The notes beneath the pieces are model-generated. The model was not told the DNA's origin. It did not search any database and saw nothing but the letters and a program-made list of their open reading frames with translations. A program made the position numbers and the translations under genes. Positions 16,493 to 24,436 of a DNA stretch of 40,615 nucleotides are shown piece by piece. Location: assembly GCA_036389795.1 (NCBI GenBank), contig DASVWD010000159.1, forward strand, positions 1 to 40,615, given 5' to 3'. Positions within the stretch are counted from its first letter, which is position 1. Each line of letters opens with the position of its first letter. This DNA comes from Longimicrobium sp. GTDB taxonomy: Bacteria > Gemmatimonadota > Gemmatimonadetes > Longimicrobiales > Longimicrobiaceae.

Positions 16493-16546
16493 ACGCTGTC
16501 CGCCACCTCCCCGTCCAACCCGAGAACCGAGGCGAACGCCCCCATC

Positions 16547-19492
16547 GTGAGCCCCTCGGCCCAGGCCCCCGCCCGGGAGCACGACGCCCGCTTCGGCGCC
16601 ACGCGCGACGGCGTGTGCGTGCTGTCGCCGGACTGGCGCATCCGCTACATGAACGCCTCCATGCTGGAGATCCTGCGCCTGATCGGGCGCGAGGAGGGGA
16701 TCCAGACGCTCTGGGACGCGCTCCCCGGCTGGGAGCGCACCCCCGCGGCCGACCGGCTGCGCGAGGCCATGGAGAGCGACCGCCCGCAGCGCTTCCGCGT
16801 GGACGGCGAGCGCGGCGCGGGGCGCGTCTGGGAGGTGGAGGCGGAGCCGCTGGAGACGGGCGAGCTGCGCGTGCGGCTGCGCAACGTGACGGCCGAGGCG
16901 CGCGCCCAGCAGGCCGAGGAGCGCTTCCGCGAGGCCACCGTCTCGCTCGCCGAGCGCGAGGAGCGGCTGGAGGGGATCGTGGCCGGCGCGCCCGTGGGGA
17001 TCGTGCTGCTGGACGCCGACACCTTCACCGTGCGCGAGGCGAACGAGTTCTACCACCAGTTCCTGGAGGGCGAGTGGCGGCGTCCGGGGGCGATCGTGGG
17101 GCACGCCACGCCCGAGTTCATCCCCGACTGGCACGCCGCGGGGCTGCAGGAGACCTTCGAGCGGGTGCGCGACAGCGGCCAGGCGTTCGAGATCTCGGAG
17201 TTCGAGTTCCACGGCTTCGCGCGCGGCACCACCTACTTCCGCTTCACCCTGCAGCCGATCCCCGCCGGCCCCCGGCCGCGCTACCTGCTGCTGATGGTGG
17301 TGGAGATCACCGAGCAGGTGCTGGCCCGCCGCCGGGCCGAGGCGGAGCGCCGGGCGCTCTACGACGTGCTGGCCACGCTCCCCGTGGGCGTGCTGGTGGC
17401 CGAGGCGCCCTCGGGGCGCACCACCTACCTGAACCCCGCGGGCGCGGCGCTCGGCGGCCGCTCGGCAGACGAGCTCACGGCGGCCGAGGTGGGCGAGTAC
17501 ACGGCGCGCTGGCGGATCTGCCGCCCCACCGGCGAGCCGTACCCGCCCGGCGAGCTGCCGATCGCCCGGGCGCTGCGGGGCGAGACCACGCGCGACGCCG
17601 AGATGGTGCTGCGCCTCCCCGACGGCGCGGAGCGCACGGTGCTGGTGAGCGGGGTGCCGCTCCTGGACGCCGAGGGGCGGGTGGACCGCGGGATGGTGGT
17701 GTTCTACGACCTCACCGACCGCCTGCGGCTGGAGCGCGCGCTGCTGGAGCGCAGCCGCGAGCTGGAGGCGGCCGCGGCCGAGGCGGCGCTGCGCGCGGAG
17801 GAGAGCCGGGCGCTGCGCGAGATCGGCCGGGCGCTGGTGTCGGAGCTGGAGCCCGACCGGGTGCTGCAGATGGCGGCCGGCTACGCGCGCGAGCTGCTGG
17901 GGGCGCGGGGGAGCTCGGTGTGCCTGCTGCTCCCCGGCGGCCAGGAGTTCCGGGTGAGCCCGGCGCTGGGGACGCTGGGCCAGCTGGACGGGACGGTCTT
18001 CCCCTACCCCGGCTCGGTGATGGAGCAGGTGGTGGCCGACGACGAGCCGATCCTCTACAACGCGGTCGACGAGGTGCGCCCCACCAGCCCCGTGCTCCCC
18101 CTGGTGCGGCGCCTGCGCCTCCGGAACCTGCTCTTCGTCCCCCTGCGCGCCTTCGGGCGCACGCTGGGGGTGCTGAACGCGGTGGACCGCGAGGAGCCCT
18201 TCGGCCCCGAGCAGGTGCGGCTGCTCTCCGCGCTGGCCGACTCGGTGGCGCTGGCCATCCACAACGCGGGGGCGTTCGCGGCCGAGCGGCGCCGCGCCGA
18301 GGAGAACCGCGCGCTCCTGGCCGCGGCCGAGGCGCTCACCTCCACGCTCGACGCCGACGAGGTGACGCGCCGCATCGCCACCATCGCCTGCGACCTGACG
18401 CGGGCGGACGGGGCGGGGCTCACGCTCCTCTCCGGCGAGCGCGGCGAGCGCTCCCAGATGATGGCGGCGGTGGGGATGCTGGAGCCGATGGCGGGCGCCG
18501 AGAGCCCCAGCGCGGGCTCGCTCACCGAGCTGGTGACGCGCGGGGGCCGCCCCCTCCTCCTCTCCCTCTCGGAGCTGGACGACGCGGTCACCTCCAGGGG
18601 AGCGCTGACCGCGCTCGGGGCCGAGCACGGGGCGGTGGTGCCGGTGCGCGCCGGCGACGACGTGGTGGGGCTCCTGGGCGTGGTGCGCACGGCCGACACC
18701 GGCCCGTTCTCGGACGACGACCTGCGCGTGCTCTCTCTCCTGGCCGACCAGGCGGCGCTGGCGGTGAGGAACGCGCGGCTCTACGAGTCGGCGCGCTCGG
18801 CGAGCCGCGCCAAGAGCGAGTTCCTGGCCATGATGAGCCACGAGCTGCGCACGCCGCTGAACGCGCTGGAGGGGTACGCGAGCCTGCTGGAGGAGGGGAT
18901 CTACGGCCCGGTGAACGAGGCGCAGATGCGCGCGCTGGACCGCATGCGCGTCTCGCGCCGGCACCTGATGGCGCTGATCGACAAGGTGCTGGACCTGGCG
19001 CGGGTGGAGGCCGGCACCCGCCGCCCGGAGCTGGAGGTGGTGGAGGTGGACGCGCTGGTGGAGCAGGTGGCCGAGGCCATGCGCGGCGCGGCGGAGGCCA
19101 AGGGCCTGGCGCTGGAGATGGAGGCGGGTGGCGCCGGGCGGCTGCGCACCGACGCCGGCCTGGTGCGGCAGATCCTCACCAACCTGCTGGGCAACTCCAT
19201 CAAGTTCACCGAGGCCGGCGCCGTGCGGGTGCGCACCCGCCGCGAAGGCGAGACGGTGACGGTGGAGGTGGAGGACACCGGTCCGGGGATCGCGCCCCAG
19301 CACCAGGACCGCGTCTTCGAGGCGTTCTTCCAGGTCGACCCCTCCACCACGCGCAAGGAGGGCGGCACCGGCCTGGGCCTGGCCCTCTCGCGCGACTTCG
19401 CCCGGCTCCTGGGCGGCGAGATCACGCTGCGCAGCACCCCCGGCGAGGGGTCGACGTTCGCGCTGCAGCTGCCGGTGGGGGAAAGTGCGTGA
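16547..19492 (+). CDS. Soluble multi-sensor histidine kinase (PAS/GAF)
   Basis: A 981-residue cytoplasmic sensor kinase without transmembrane segments. In order: three PAS-like domains (about 15-115, 140-265, 275-405), coiled-coil linker, two GAF-like domains (about 435-590 and 600-755), the dimerisation/phosphoacceptor domain with His765 (MMSHELRTPLNAL) and the ATPase domain with N box LTNLLGNSIKF, G1 EDTGPGIA, F-box region and G2 GGTGLGLAL. It ends after the ATPase domain with no receiver. There is no response regulator gene in the window, so its output partner is elsewhere. The ligands are unknown; no heme- or flavin-binding motif is evident. The stop codon lies in AAGTGCGTGAG, like the tandem arrays found after other genes. 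Confidence 0.93.
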   Translation: MSPSAQAPAREHDARFGATRDGVCVLSPDWRIRYMNASMLEILRLIGREEGIQTLWDALPGWERTPAADRLREAMESDRPQRFRVDGERGAGRVWEVEAEPLETGELRVRLRNVTAEARAQQAEERFREATVSLAEREERLEGIVAGAPVGIVLLDADTFTVREANEFYHQFLEGEWRRPGAIVGHATPEFIPDWHAAGLQETFERVRDSGQAFEISEFEFHGFARGTTYFRFTLQPIPAGPRPRYLLLMVVEITEQVLARRRAEAERRALYDVLATLPVGVLVAEAPSGRTTYLNPAGAALGGRSADELTAAEVGEYTARWRICRPTGEPYPPGELPIARALRGETTRDAEMVLRLPDGAERTVLVSGVPLLDAEGRVDRGMVVFYDLTDRLRLERALLERSRELEAAAAEAALRAEESRALREIGRALVSELEPDRVLQMAAGYARELLGARGSSVCLLLPGGQEFRVSPALGTLGQLDGTVFPYPGSVMEQVVADDEPILYNAVDEVRPTSPVLPLVRRLRLRNLLFVPLRAFGRTLGVLNAVDREEPFGPEQVRLLSALADSVALAIHNAGAFAAERRRAEENRALLAAAEALTSTLDADEVTRRIATIACDLTRADGAGLTLLSGERGERSQMMAAVGMLEPMAGAESPSAGSLTELVTRGGRPLLLSLSELDDAVTSRGALTALGAEHGAVVPVRAGDDVVGLLGVVRTADTGPFSDDDLRVLSLLADQAALAVRNARLYESARSASRAKSEFLAMMSHELRTPLNALEGYASLLEEGIYGPVNEAQMRALDRMRVSRRHLMALIDKVLDLARVEAGTRRPELEVVEVDALVEQVAEAMRGAAEAKGLALEMEAGGAGRLRTDAGLVRQILTNLLGNSIKFTEAGAVRVRTRREGETVTVEVEDTGPGIAPQHQDRVFEAFFQVDPSTTRKEGGTGLGLALSRDFARLLGGEITLRSTPGEGSTFALQLPVGESA

Positions 19493-19530
19493 GCGCGAAC
19501 ACGCTCGGCGGGGTTGCGCAGATGTCGTTC

Positions 19531-19692
19531 GATACCAGGTTGCCGAGCATAGTTCTGGTTCCAAACAGATTGGAATCACACAGAGAACACAGAGGGAACT
19601 GAAGACGCGATTGAAGTTCTCTGTGTCCTCCGTGTCCTCTGTGAGAGGCTTTTCAGAAGCTGTACCTGAACGATGCTCCGCAAGGTGGTATG
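19531..19692. repeat. Interspersed repeat family A, copy 3, MITE-like with terminal inverted repeats
   Basis: The ends at 19531-19559 (GATACCAGGTTGCCGAGCAT start) and 19664-19692 are inverted repeats agreeing at about 23 of 29 positions. Inside is a second inverted pair of CACAGAG-type units (about 19571-19591 and 19617-19645). The whole 162 bp can fold into one long hairpin. The left half matches copy 1 inverted, including CAGATTGG and CCAGAAC. It lies between the histidine kinase and the small peptide gene. Confidence 0.8.
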
Positions 19693-19718
19693 ATTCCAAA
19701 TCTTTGGGGTCTCTCTCG

Positions 19719-19764
19719 AAAAACCAGGAACGCAGTCGGCGCCTGGCCGACCAGGGTCAGGCGC
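19719..19764 (-). terminator. Terminator of the lanthipeptide-like gene
   Basis: On the minus strand GCGCCTG pairs with CAGGCGC (19758-19764 and 19739-19745), partly overlapping the stop codon, with a second CCTGG/CCAGG pair inside. About 15 bp further on comes a run of five T (19719-19723), so it is a plausible intrinsic terminator. Confidence 0.55.
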
Positions 19765-19990
19765 AATCCGCCGCCACGGTCTCGAGCTGGAAGCACCCGT
19801 CGGGACAGGCGGTGTCCTGCGAGCAGCCGTACGTGCAGTCGAAGTTGGCGTCGGTCGGCTCGCACGGGCCCAGGAACGACGGCGGCGCCGGCTCGATCTG
19901 GTGCGCCCTGAGGGTGCCGCGCCCCCGCGGAGCGTCCGGGGTGGTCTCGAACGAGATGATCTCCAGGTCTTCCAGCTTCAGCTTCTTCAT
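19757..19990 (-). CDS. Orphan lanthipeptide-like (pinensin-type) precursor peptide
   Basis: A 77-residue peptide beginning MKKLKLEDLEIISFETT. The LxxxSFxT leader pattern is the one seen in pinensin-type class I lanthipeptide precursors, which are abundant in Longimicrobium-like genomes. The second half is a Cys/Ser/Thr-rich core with Cys at 43, 52, 56, 62, 66 and 76 and several Ser/Thr (T46, T53, S57, T60, T71) that could form thioether rings. The open frame extends 15 codons upstream, but MKKLKL is the expected start. No LanB/LanC dehydratase or cyclase, protease or transporter is in the window, so modification would need enzymes elsewhere. It is divergent from the PI-PLC-like gene. Function as antibiotic, signal or structural peptide is not shown. 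Confidence 0.72.
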   Translation of the reverse strand: MKKLKLEDLEIISFETTPDAPRGRGTLRAHQIEPAPPSFLGPCEPTDANFDCTYGCSQDTACPDGCFQLETVAADCA

Positions 19991-20047
19991 GGCTCCGCGC
20001 GGTACCGAAGTGCCTTCGCTTGCCCGCGTTCGCAAGGCATTGTCCCA

Positions 20048-20076
20048 AAGTTAAACGTTTGTTCAGAGAGAGACAA
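20048..20076 (-). promoter_or_regulatory. Weak candidate promoter for the lanthipeptide-like gene
   Basis: On the minus strand TTGTCT (20071-20076) and TAACTT (20048-20053) are 17 bp apart in an A/T-rich patch of otherwise GC-rich DNA, about 58 bp before the ATG. The -10 match is poor. Confidence 0.3.
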
Positions 20077-20110
20077 CCCGGCCAGGCCCCGGGGCAGCTC
20101 CTTTCCGAGC

Positions 20111-20133
20111 CTCGGGAGAGGGGCGAAGACACG
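20111..20133. repeat. 23-bp repeat (family E), left copy
   Basis: CTCGGGAGAGGGGCGAAG followed by ACACG; the same 23 bp with one mismatch occurs at 21800-21822 in the same orientation. The two copies flank the PI-PLC-like gene. It shares GGGAGAGGG with the hairpin of family C. Confidence 0.65.
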
Positions 20134-20204
20134 CCATCCGTGGAAGCTCGGCGACCCCGCGCACCCCATCCCGACAGGTTCGGCCCACGGTCACAAAGGT
20201 TTGC

Positions 20205-20233
20205 TTGACACGGATCGGGGGCTTGCAAATAAT
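20205..20233 (+). promoter_or_regulatory. Strong sigma-70-type promoter of the PI-PLC-like gene
   Basis: TTGACA (20205-20210), exactly 17 bp, then AATAAT (20228-20233): a full -35 and a five-of-six -10. It rules out the TTG at 20233 as the start codon and leaves a leader of about 40 nt before the ATG at 20281, with AAGGA at 20267-20271. Confidence 0.8.
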
Positions 20234-20280
20234 TGCACGAAATGATGATCACGCCCTCTTCATGGAAAGGACTCACGGGC

Positions 20281-21732
20281 ATGAGAGACCCATGGTATTG
20301 CGACGAGGACGCGGTGTTTCCCGACCGCGCGGATTGGATGAGCGCACTCCCCGACGATCTGCCACTCCACAGGATGTCCATCCCCGGCACCCACCAGACC
20401 TGTGCTCGGCGCCTGGGAGCGGCCTTCGTGTGCCAGGCGCTGAGCCTGGCGAGCCAGCTCAGGGCCGGAATCCGCTTCCTCGACATCCGGTGCCGCCACT
20501 ACAAGACCGGGATGCCGATCCACCACGCGGCCAACTATCAGGGCTACTGGTTCGACAAGAAGTTCCAGTTCGAAGACATGGCGGACCCCTGCGTGCTCGA
20601 CGACTGCATCGCCTTCCTCAGGGCCCATCCGAGGGAATGCATCATCATGTCCATCCGGATGGAACTGCCCTGGTACAGGGAAGACGCGGCGGACGCGGCG
20701 GCCAACGGGGGCGAGTGGTTCAGCGACTGCGTCTGCAAGTCCATCGAGCATACCCGGGACTTCTGGTTCGACCCCGCCACCCTCGGCGCGCCCGAGCGTC
20801 CGCCGCCGCTCCTGGGCATGGTCCGCGGCAAGATCGTCCTCGTCAGGGGCTTCCTGGACAACTTCAGGGCGACGTGGCCGGACGAGGTCAGGACCCGCGC
20901 GAGAGGCTGGCAGAGGGACGGCGCCGTGCTCCACGAACAGGATGAATACAGGGTCTATTCCTGGTCGCTGGGAGCCAAGTTCAACTGGATCGCGAAGACC
21001 TCCGACCGCGCCCGCGGCCTGAATCTGTGGTACAGCAACTTCACCAGCGGCTCCGAGGGGCTCGCGCCCTCGGACGTGGCAAAGGCCATCAACCCGAGGG
21101 TGGCCGGCTACCTCGACCTGTGCCGCCCGACGTCCGGCCCCGACGGCGTGGGAATGCTGGCCATGGATTTCCCCGGCGACGGATTGATCCAGAAGGTCGT
21201 CGCCCTCAACTCCGCGCCGCAGCCGCCCGTGCGGACGACGCTCTGGCTCGCCGACGAGTTCGGCGGCATCTCCCGCCCCGCGGGCGAGGACAATCACGTC
21301 TCCATTCTCCCGGGACGCTCGCTGGGCGGGCTGGAGGTGAAGTACCAGGACGGCTACGGCCTCGTCAACCTGCGCCTCTTCGACTCCACCGGGAGGGTCT
21401 TCGTGCCGATCCGGCAGTGGTCGGACGGGCGCTACGGGGGTGGATGGATGTGCCCGGACTTCGACGGCGACGCCCCCGTCCGCGTGAACGGGCCCATCAA
21501 CGGCATCCAGTTCGCCAAGCATGAGAAGTGGGGGATCGTGAACGCGCGCGTCCACCTGAGAGGCAAGCCCGAGGAGGCCTGGGAGCCGTGGCTCACCCGC
21601 GCGGAAACGGACGCGACGGCGGAGTGCGTCTCCGAGCCCCGGGTGCTCAACGGCGCTCAGACGGTGTTCTGGCTCAACACCTGGAGAGAGGGCGGGAAGG
21701 GCATCGTCGACGGCCGGATCGCCTACGCCTGA
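20281..21732 (+). CDS. Phosphatidylinositol-specific phospholipase C-like protein (PI-PLC X domain)
   Basis: A 483-residue protein whose first 170 residues match bacterial PI-PLC: MSIPGTH with the catalytic His at about 38, then AGIRFLDIR with the phosphate-binding Arg at about 70, the second catalytic His in IHH (about 82), and FLRAHPRECIIMSI. In these enzymes the two His residues cleave the lipid to diacylglycerol and cyclic inositol phosphate. The residue after the first His is Gln instead of the Asp of the Bacillus enzyme, so activity may differ. Residues about 320-483 form a beta-rich domain I do not recognise. There is no signal peptide, unlike secreted PI-PLCs. GC content is visibly lower than in the neighbours, suggesting transfer. 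Start set by the promoter and AAGGA. Confidence 0.82.
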   Translation: MRDPWYCDEDAVFPDRADWMSALPDDLPLHRMSIPGTHQTCARRLGAAFVCQALSLASQLRAGIRFLDIRCRHYKTGMPIHHAANYQGYWFDKKFQFEDMADPCVLDDCIAFLRAHPRECIIMSIRMELPWYREDAADAAANGGEWFSDCVCKSIEHTRDFWFDPATLGAPERPPPLLGMVRGKIVLVRGFLDNFRATWPDEVRTRARGWQRDGAVLHEQDEYRVYSWSLGAKFNWIAKTSDRARGLNLWYSNFTSGSEGLAPSDVAKAINPRVAGYLDLCRPTSGPDGVGMLAMDFPGDGLIQKVVALNSAPQPPVRTTLWLADEFGGISRPAGEDNHVSILPGRSLGGLEVKYQDGYGLVNLRLFDSTGRVFVPIRQWSDGRYGGGWMCPDFDGDAPVRVNGPINGIQFAKHEKWGIVNARVHLRGKPEEAWEPWLTRAETDATAECVSEPRVLNGAQTVFWLNTWREGGKGIVDGRIAYA

Positions 21733-21784
21733 CGACAGGGAGAGGCCCTGCTCCCGAGTCCCGCCCAGCCGGCTCGTGCGGATT

Positions 21785-21822
21785 CGCCCCTCCCCGGGTC
21801 TCGGGAGAGGGGCGAAGTCACG
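21785..21822. terminator. Hairpin containing the right copy of the 23-bp repeat
   Basis: GCCCCTCCCCG pairs with CGGGAGAGGGGC with one bulge, between the convergent ends of the PI-PLC-like and GH13 genes, so it may terminate both. The right arm is the family E repeat (21800-21822) also seen at 20111-20133. Confidence 0.55.
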
Positions 21823-21849
21823 TCGTCCCTTCGCGCTCCCGATCCTGCC

Positions 21850-24090
21850 CTACTCGTCCTGCGACAGGATGACGGCCGTGTACGGGCCGATGCTCACGCT
21901 GCCGCTGGCGGGCATGCCGTGCATCGCGGGCCCGTCGGCGGCGACGTGCCAGCTGGGGTGGTCGCCGTAGTCGGCGCCGTAGCCGCTCCAGTCGCTGTTC
22001 AGCCGCACCTTCCACTCGCCGCCGCGCGGGAAGCCGATCACGTAGCTGTCGTACGCGCGGTTGGCGAAGTTCAGCAGCACCACCACGTCGTCGCGCGGGC
22101 CGCCGCCCTCCCAGCGGTGGAAGGCGAGCACCTTGTCGGCGTCGTTCACGTGGTGCACGTGCACGTGCGGGCCGCTTAAGCCCCGCGTGGTGTCGAACCA
22201 GTTGCGGCGCAGCCGGACCAGGTCGCCGTACAGCAGGTGCACGCCGCCGAAGGCGTCGAGCCTGGTCCAGTCGATCGGGTCGCCGTCCTCGAACCAGCGG
22301 TCCTCCAGGATCTCCTGCCCCTGGAAGAGCATGGGGATCCCCGGCGAGGTGAACACCAGCGCCGCCCCCAGCGTGGAGCGCTTGCGCGAGAACCAGCTCC
22401 CCGCCTCTCCCGGCCAGATCTCCTCCGGCACCCGCGCGTGCCCGTTGGCTACCTCGTCATGGCTCTCCGTGTAGATCACGCGCTTACAGGGGTCGCCCTC
22501 GTAGCGGTGCTCCACGGCGCGGCGCAGCTCCTCCATGCTGCGCCCCTCGTCGTGCATGGCGACCACCGCGCGGCGCACCGGGTGCACGAACTCGCCGTCC
22601 CACTGCGTGTCGAACCCGGCGCCGCCGGCCTCCGCGTCGCGCACGATCCAGCCGTTGTTCCGGAGGTCCTCGGCCACGTGCAGCTTCCAGGGCTGGCGGA
22701 AGTCGGTCTCGCGGTTGATGCGCTGCATCAGGCCCCACCCGTCGCCCAGGTCGTGCGACGGGTCGCCGTCGTTGCCGAAGACGTTGCGGATGTACGCCGT
22801 GGCGTCCCAGCGCAGCCCGTCGAAGCGGAACTCCTCCAGCCACATCAGCGCGTTGTCGCGGATGAACTGCCGCACCTCCTCGCGCCCGTAGTCGGGGCGC
22901 GTGTCGCCCCACGGCGTGCTCGAGCGATGGTCGTTGTAGAAGTAGATCCCGCCCTTGCCGTTCTCGCTCCACCCGTCGAACTGCCAGAGGTCCAGGTCGC
23001 TGGGGCCGAAGTGGTTGTAGACCACGTCGAAGATCACCGCGATGCCGTGCTCGTGCGCCGCCTTCACCAGCCGCTTCAGGTCGGCCGGGCCGCCGAAGGC
23101 GCTCTCGATGGCGAAGATGTGCGCCGGGTTGTACCCCCACGAGAAGTCGGCCGCGAACTCCACCGAGGGCATCAGCTCGATGCAGTTGACGCCCAGCTCG
23201 CGCAGGTACGGCAGGCGCGCGATGACGCTGGCGAAGCTCCCCGGGTGGTCCCCGGGCTGGTCGTTGAAGGTGCCCACGTGCAGCTCGTAGACGACCAGCT
23301 CGTTCCAGGGCGGCATCCGGTAGCCCGACTCGTCGCCCCAGTCGAAGGCGGGGTCCACCACGATGGCGTTGCCCACCGAGCTGGTGACGTCGCGCGCGTA
23401 CGGGTCGATCCTGCCGAGGGTCTGCCCGCCGCCGCGGATGGCGAAGCGGTACTCGTCGCCCGCCTTCGCGCCGGGGAGGTCCGCCGACCAGTAGCCGTTC
23501 CCCTCGTGGGCCAGCGGGTGCGCGTCGGCGTTCCAGTCGTTGAAGGTGCCCACGACCGAGACCGCTTCGGCGTGCGGCGCCCAGACGCGGAAGGAGACGC
23601 CCTCGCCGTGCAGCACCGCCCCCATCCCCGCGTGCGGCGACGGCTGCGGCGCCTCCGCGGATGGCGACGGCTGCGGCGAGGATTCCTCCGCCGCGCCGCC
23701 GTCCGGTGCCTCCGCGTGCGGCGCCTCGTCCGCTCCGGCCGCCTCGGGCGTGGCCTCCTGGTCCGCGTCCGCGCCGGAGTCGGATTCCGCGGAGCTTTCC
23801 GCCGCCGGCTCGGGCGCAGGCTCGGCGGCGGGCTCGCGTGCGCGCGCGGCCGGCTCGCCCAGCACCTCCGCGGCGGACGGCTCCTGGGGGACGTCGGGCC
23901 CCGCGGCCACCGCGTCGGGGTCGACGGAGGACGCGATCAGGGAGTCGATGATCGGGTCGACGCGCGCGGGGTTGAGCGCGCTCGCGGAAATCACTTCAGG
24001 CGCGGGCGGCGGGTCTTCGGGCGGCTGCCACGGCTCGGGCTCCTCCCACGGCTCGGGCTCGCGCGGATCGTCGGGTCCGAAGCGGCGCAT
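21850..24090 (-). CDS. GH13 alpha-amylase-family enzyme (branching-enzyme/trehalohydrolase-like)
   Basis: The 746-residue protein has three parts. Residues 1-180 are low-complexity, rich in Pro, Ala, Glu and Ser. Residues about 185-280 form an N-terminal CBM48/isoamylase-type domain (VSFRVWAPHAEAVSVVGTFNDW). Residues about 300-640 form the GH13 barrel with nucleophile D429 (DGLRWDATAY), acid/base E474 (HVAEDLRNN) and transition-state D545 (TESHDEVANG), and a beta domain closes the protein. It acts on alpha-1,4-glucans; the domain layout suits a glycogen branching enzyme or maltooligosyltrehalose trehalohydrolase, and I cannot choose. No signal peptide, so cytoplasmic. AGGAGG four bases before the ATG at 24090 fixes the start. 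No other glycogen or trehalose gene is nearby. Confidence 0.88.
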   Translation of the reverse strand: MRRFGPDDPREPEPWEEPEPWQPPEDPPPAPEVISASALNPARVDPIIDSLIASSVDPDAVAAGPDVPQEPSAAEVLGEPAARAREPAAEPAPEPAAESSAESDSGADADQEATPEAAGADEAPHAEAPDGGAAEESSPQPSPSAEAPQPSPHAGMGAVLHGEGVSFRVWAPHAEAVSVVGTFNDWNADAHPLAHEGNGYWSADLPGAKAGDEYRFAIRGGGQTLGRIDPYARDVTSSVGNAIVVDPAFDWGDESGYRMPPWNELVVYELHVGTFNDQPGDHPGSFASVIARLPYLRELGVNCIELMPSVEFAADFSWGYNPAHIFAIESAFGGPADLKRLVKAAHEHGIAVIFDVVYNHFGPSDLDLWQFDGWSENGKGGIYFYNDHRSSTPWGDTRPDYGREEVRQFIRDNALMWLEEFRFDGLRWDATAYIRNVFGNDGDPSHDLGDGWGLMQRINRETDFRQPWKLHVAEDLRNNGWIVRDAEAGGAGFDTQWDGEFVHPVRRAVVAMHDEGRSMEELRRAVEHRYEGDPCKRVIYTESHDEVANGHARVPEEIWPGEAGSWFSRKRSTLGAALVFTSPGIPMLFQGQEILEDRWFEDGDPIDWTRLDAFGGVHLLYGDLVRLRRNWFDTTRGLSGPHVHVHHVNDADKVLAFHRWEGGGPRDDVVVLLNFANRAYDSYVIGFPRGGEWKVRLNSDWSGYGADYGDHPSWHVAADGPAMHGMPASGSVSIGPYTAVILSQDE

Positions 24091-24436
24091 GGGGCCTCCT
24101 GGCGGTGGGGATGGAGATCGGGTTCGCCGGGCGCGGCACGGCGGCGCACCGGCCGGGTGCGGACGCGGAAAGACGGCTTCAGGGGGGCAAGTTCCACGCC
24201 CGGTGGCGGGGCAGGTGACGGGCTGCGGAACGGCGGACCCAGGTGGGGAGACGACTCCCCACTTCGAGCCGACCGACGCATGGTTCACTCCATACGCGCC
24301 GTCGTGAGAAACGGTACGGGGGATTGGGGATTTCCGCTGGTCCATAAACATGCGCTGCCCGGTACACGCATTGCCCTACCCATTGCCGCCGCGGCACACT
24401 CGTGCCGACACTTTTCCCACCAAGCGGAGGCGCCTC
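24091..24436. other. Divergent intergenic region with one hairpin
   Basis: A 346-bp region between the GH13 gene and the lipoprotein gene. It contains a perfect 8-bp dyad, GTGGGGAG (24243-24250) with CTCCCCAC (24255-24262) around a 4-base loop, which could be an operator or a leader hairpin. No convincing promoter or small gene was seen. Confidence 0.4.

Noticed and set aside
16340-19699. Long minus-strand open frame opposite the histidine kinase (1119 codons)
   Set aside because: Again antisense and compositionally artificial. The kinase motifs on the plus strand are complete.
20233-20280. Upstream start codons (TTG 20233, ATG 20242/20245) for the PI-PLC-like gene
   Set aside because: The TTG lies in the -10 box of a strong promoter, and the two ATGs have no ribosome-binding site; 20281 has AAGGA at good distance.
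19757-21732. The peptide and the PI-PLC-like gene as one biosynthetic cluster
   Set aside because: They are divergent with separate promoters, and PI-PLC has no known part in lanthipeptide maturation. They are kept as separate observations.
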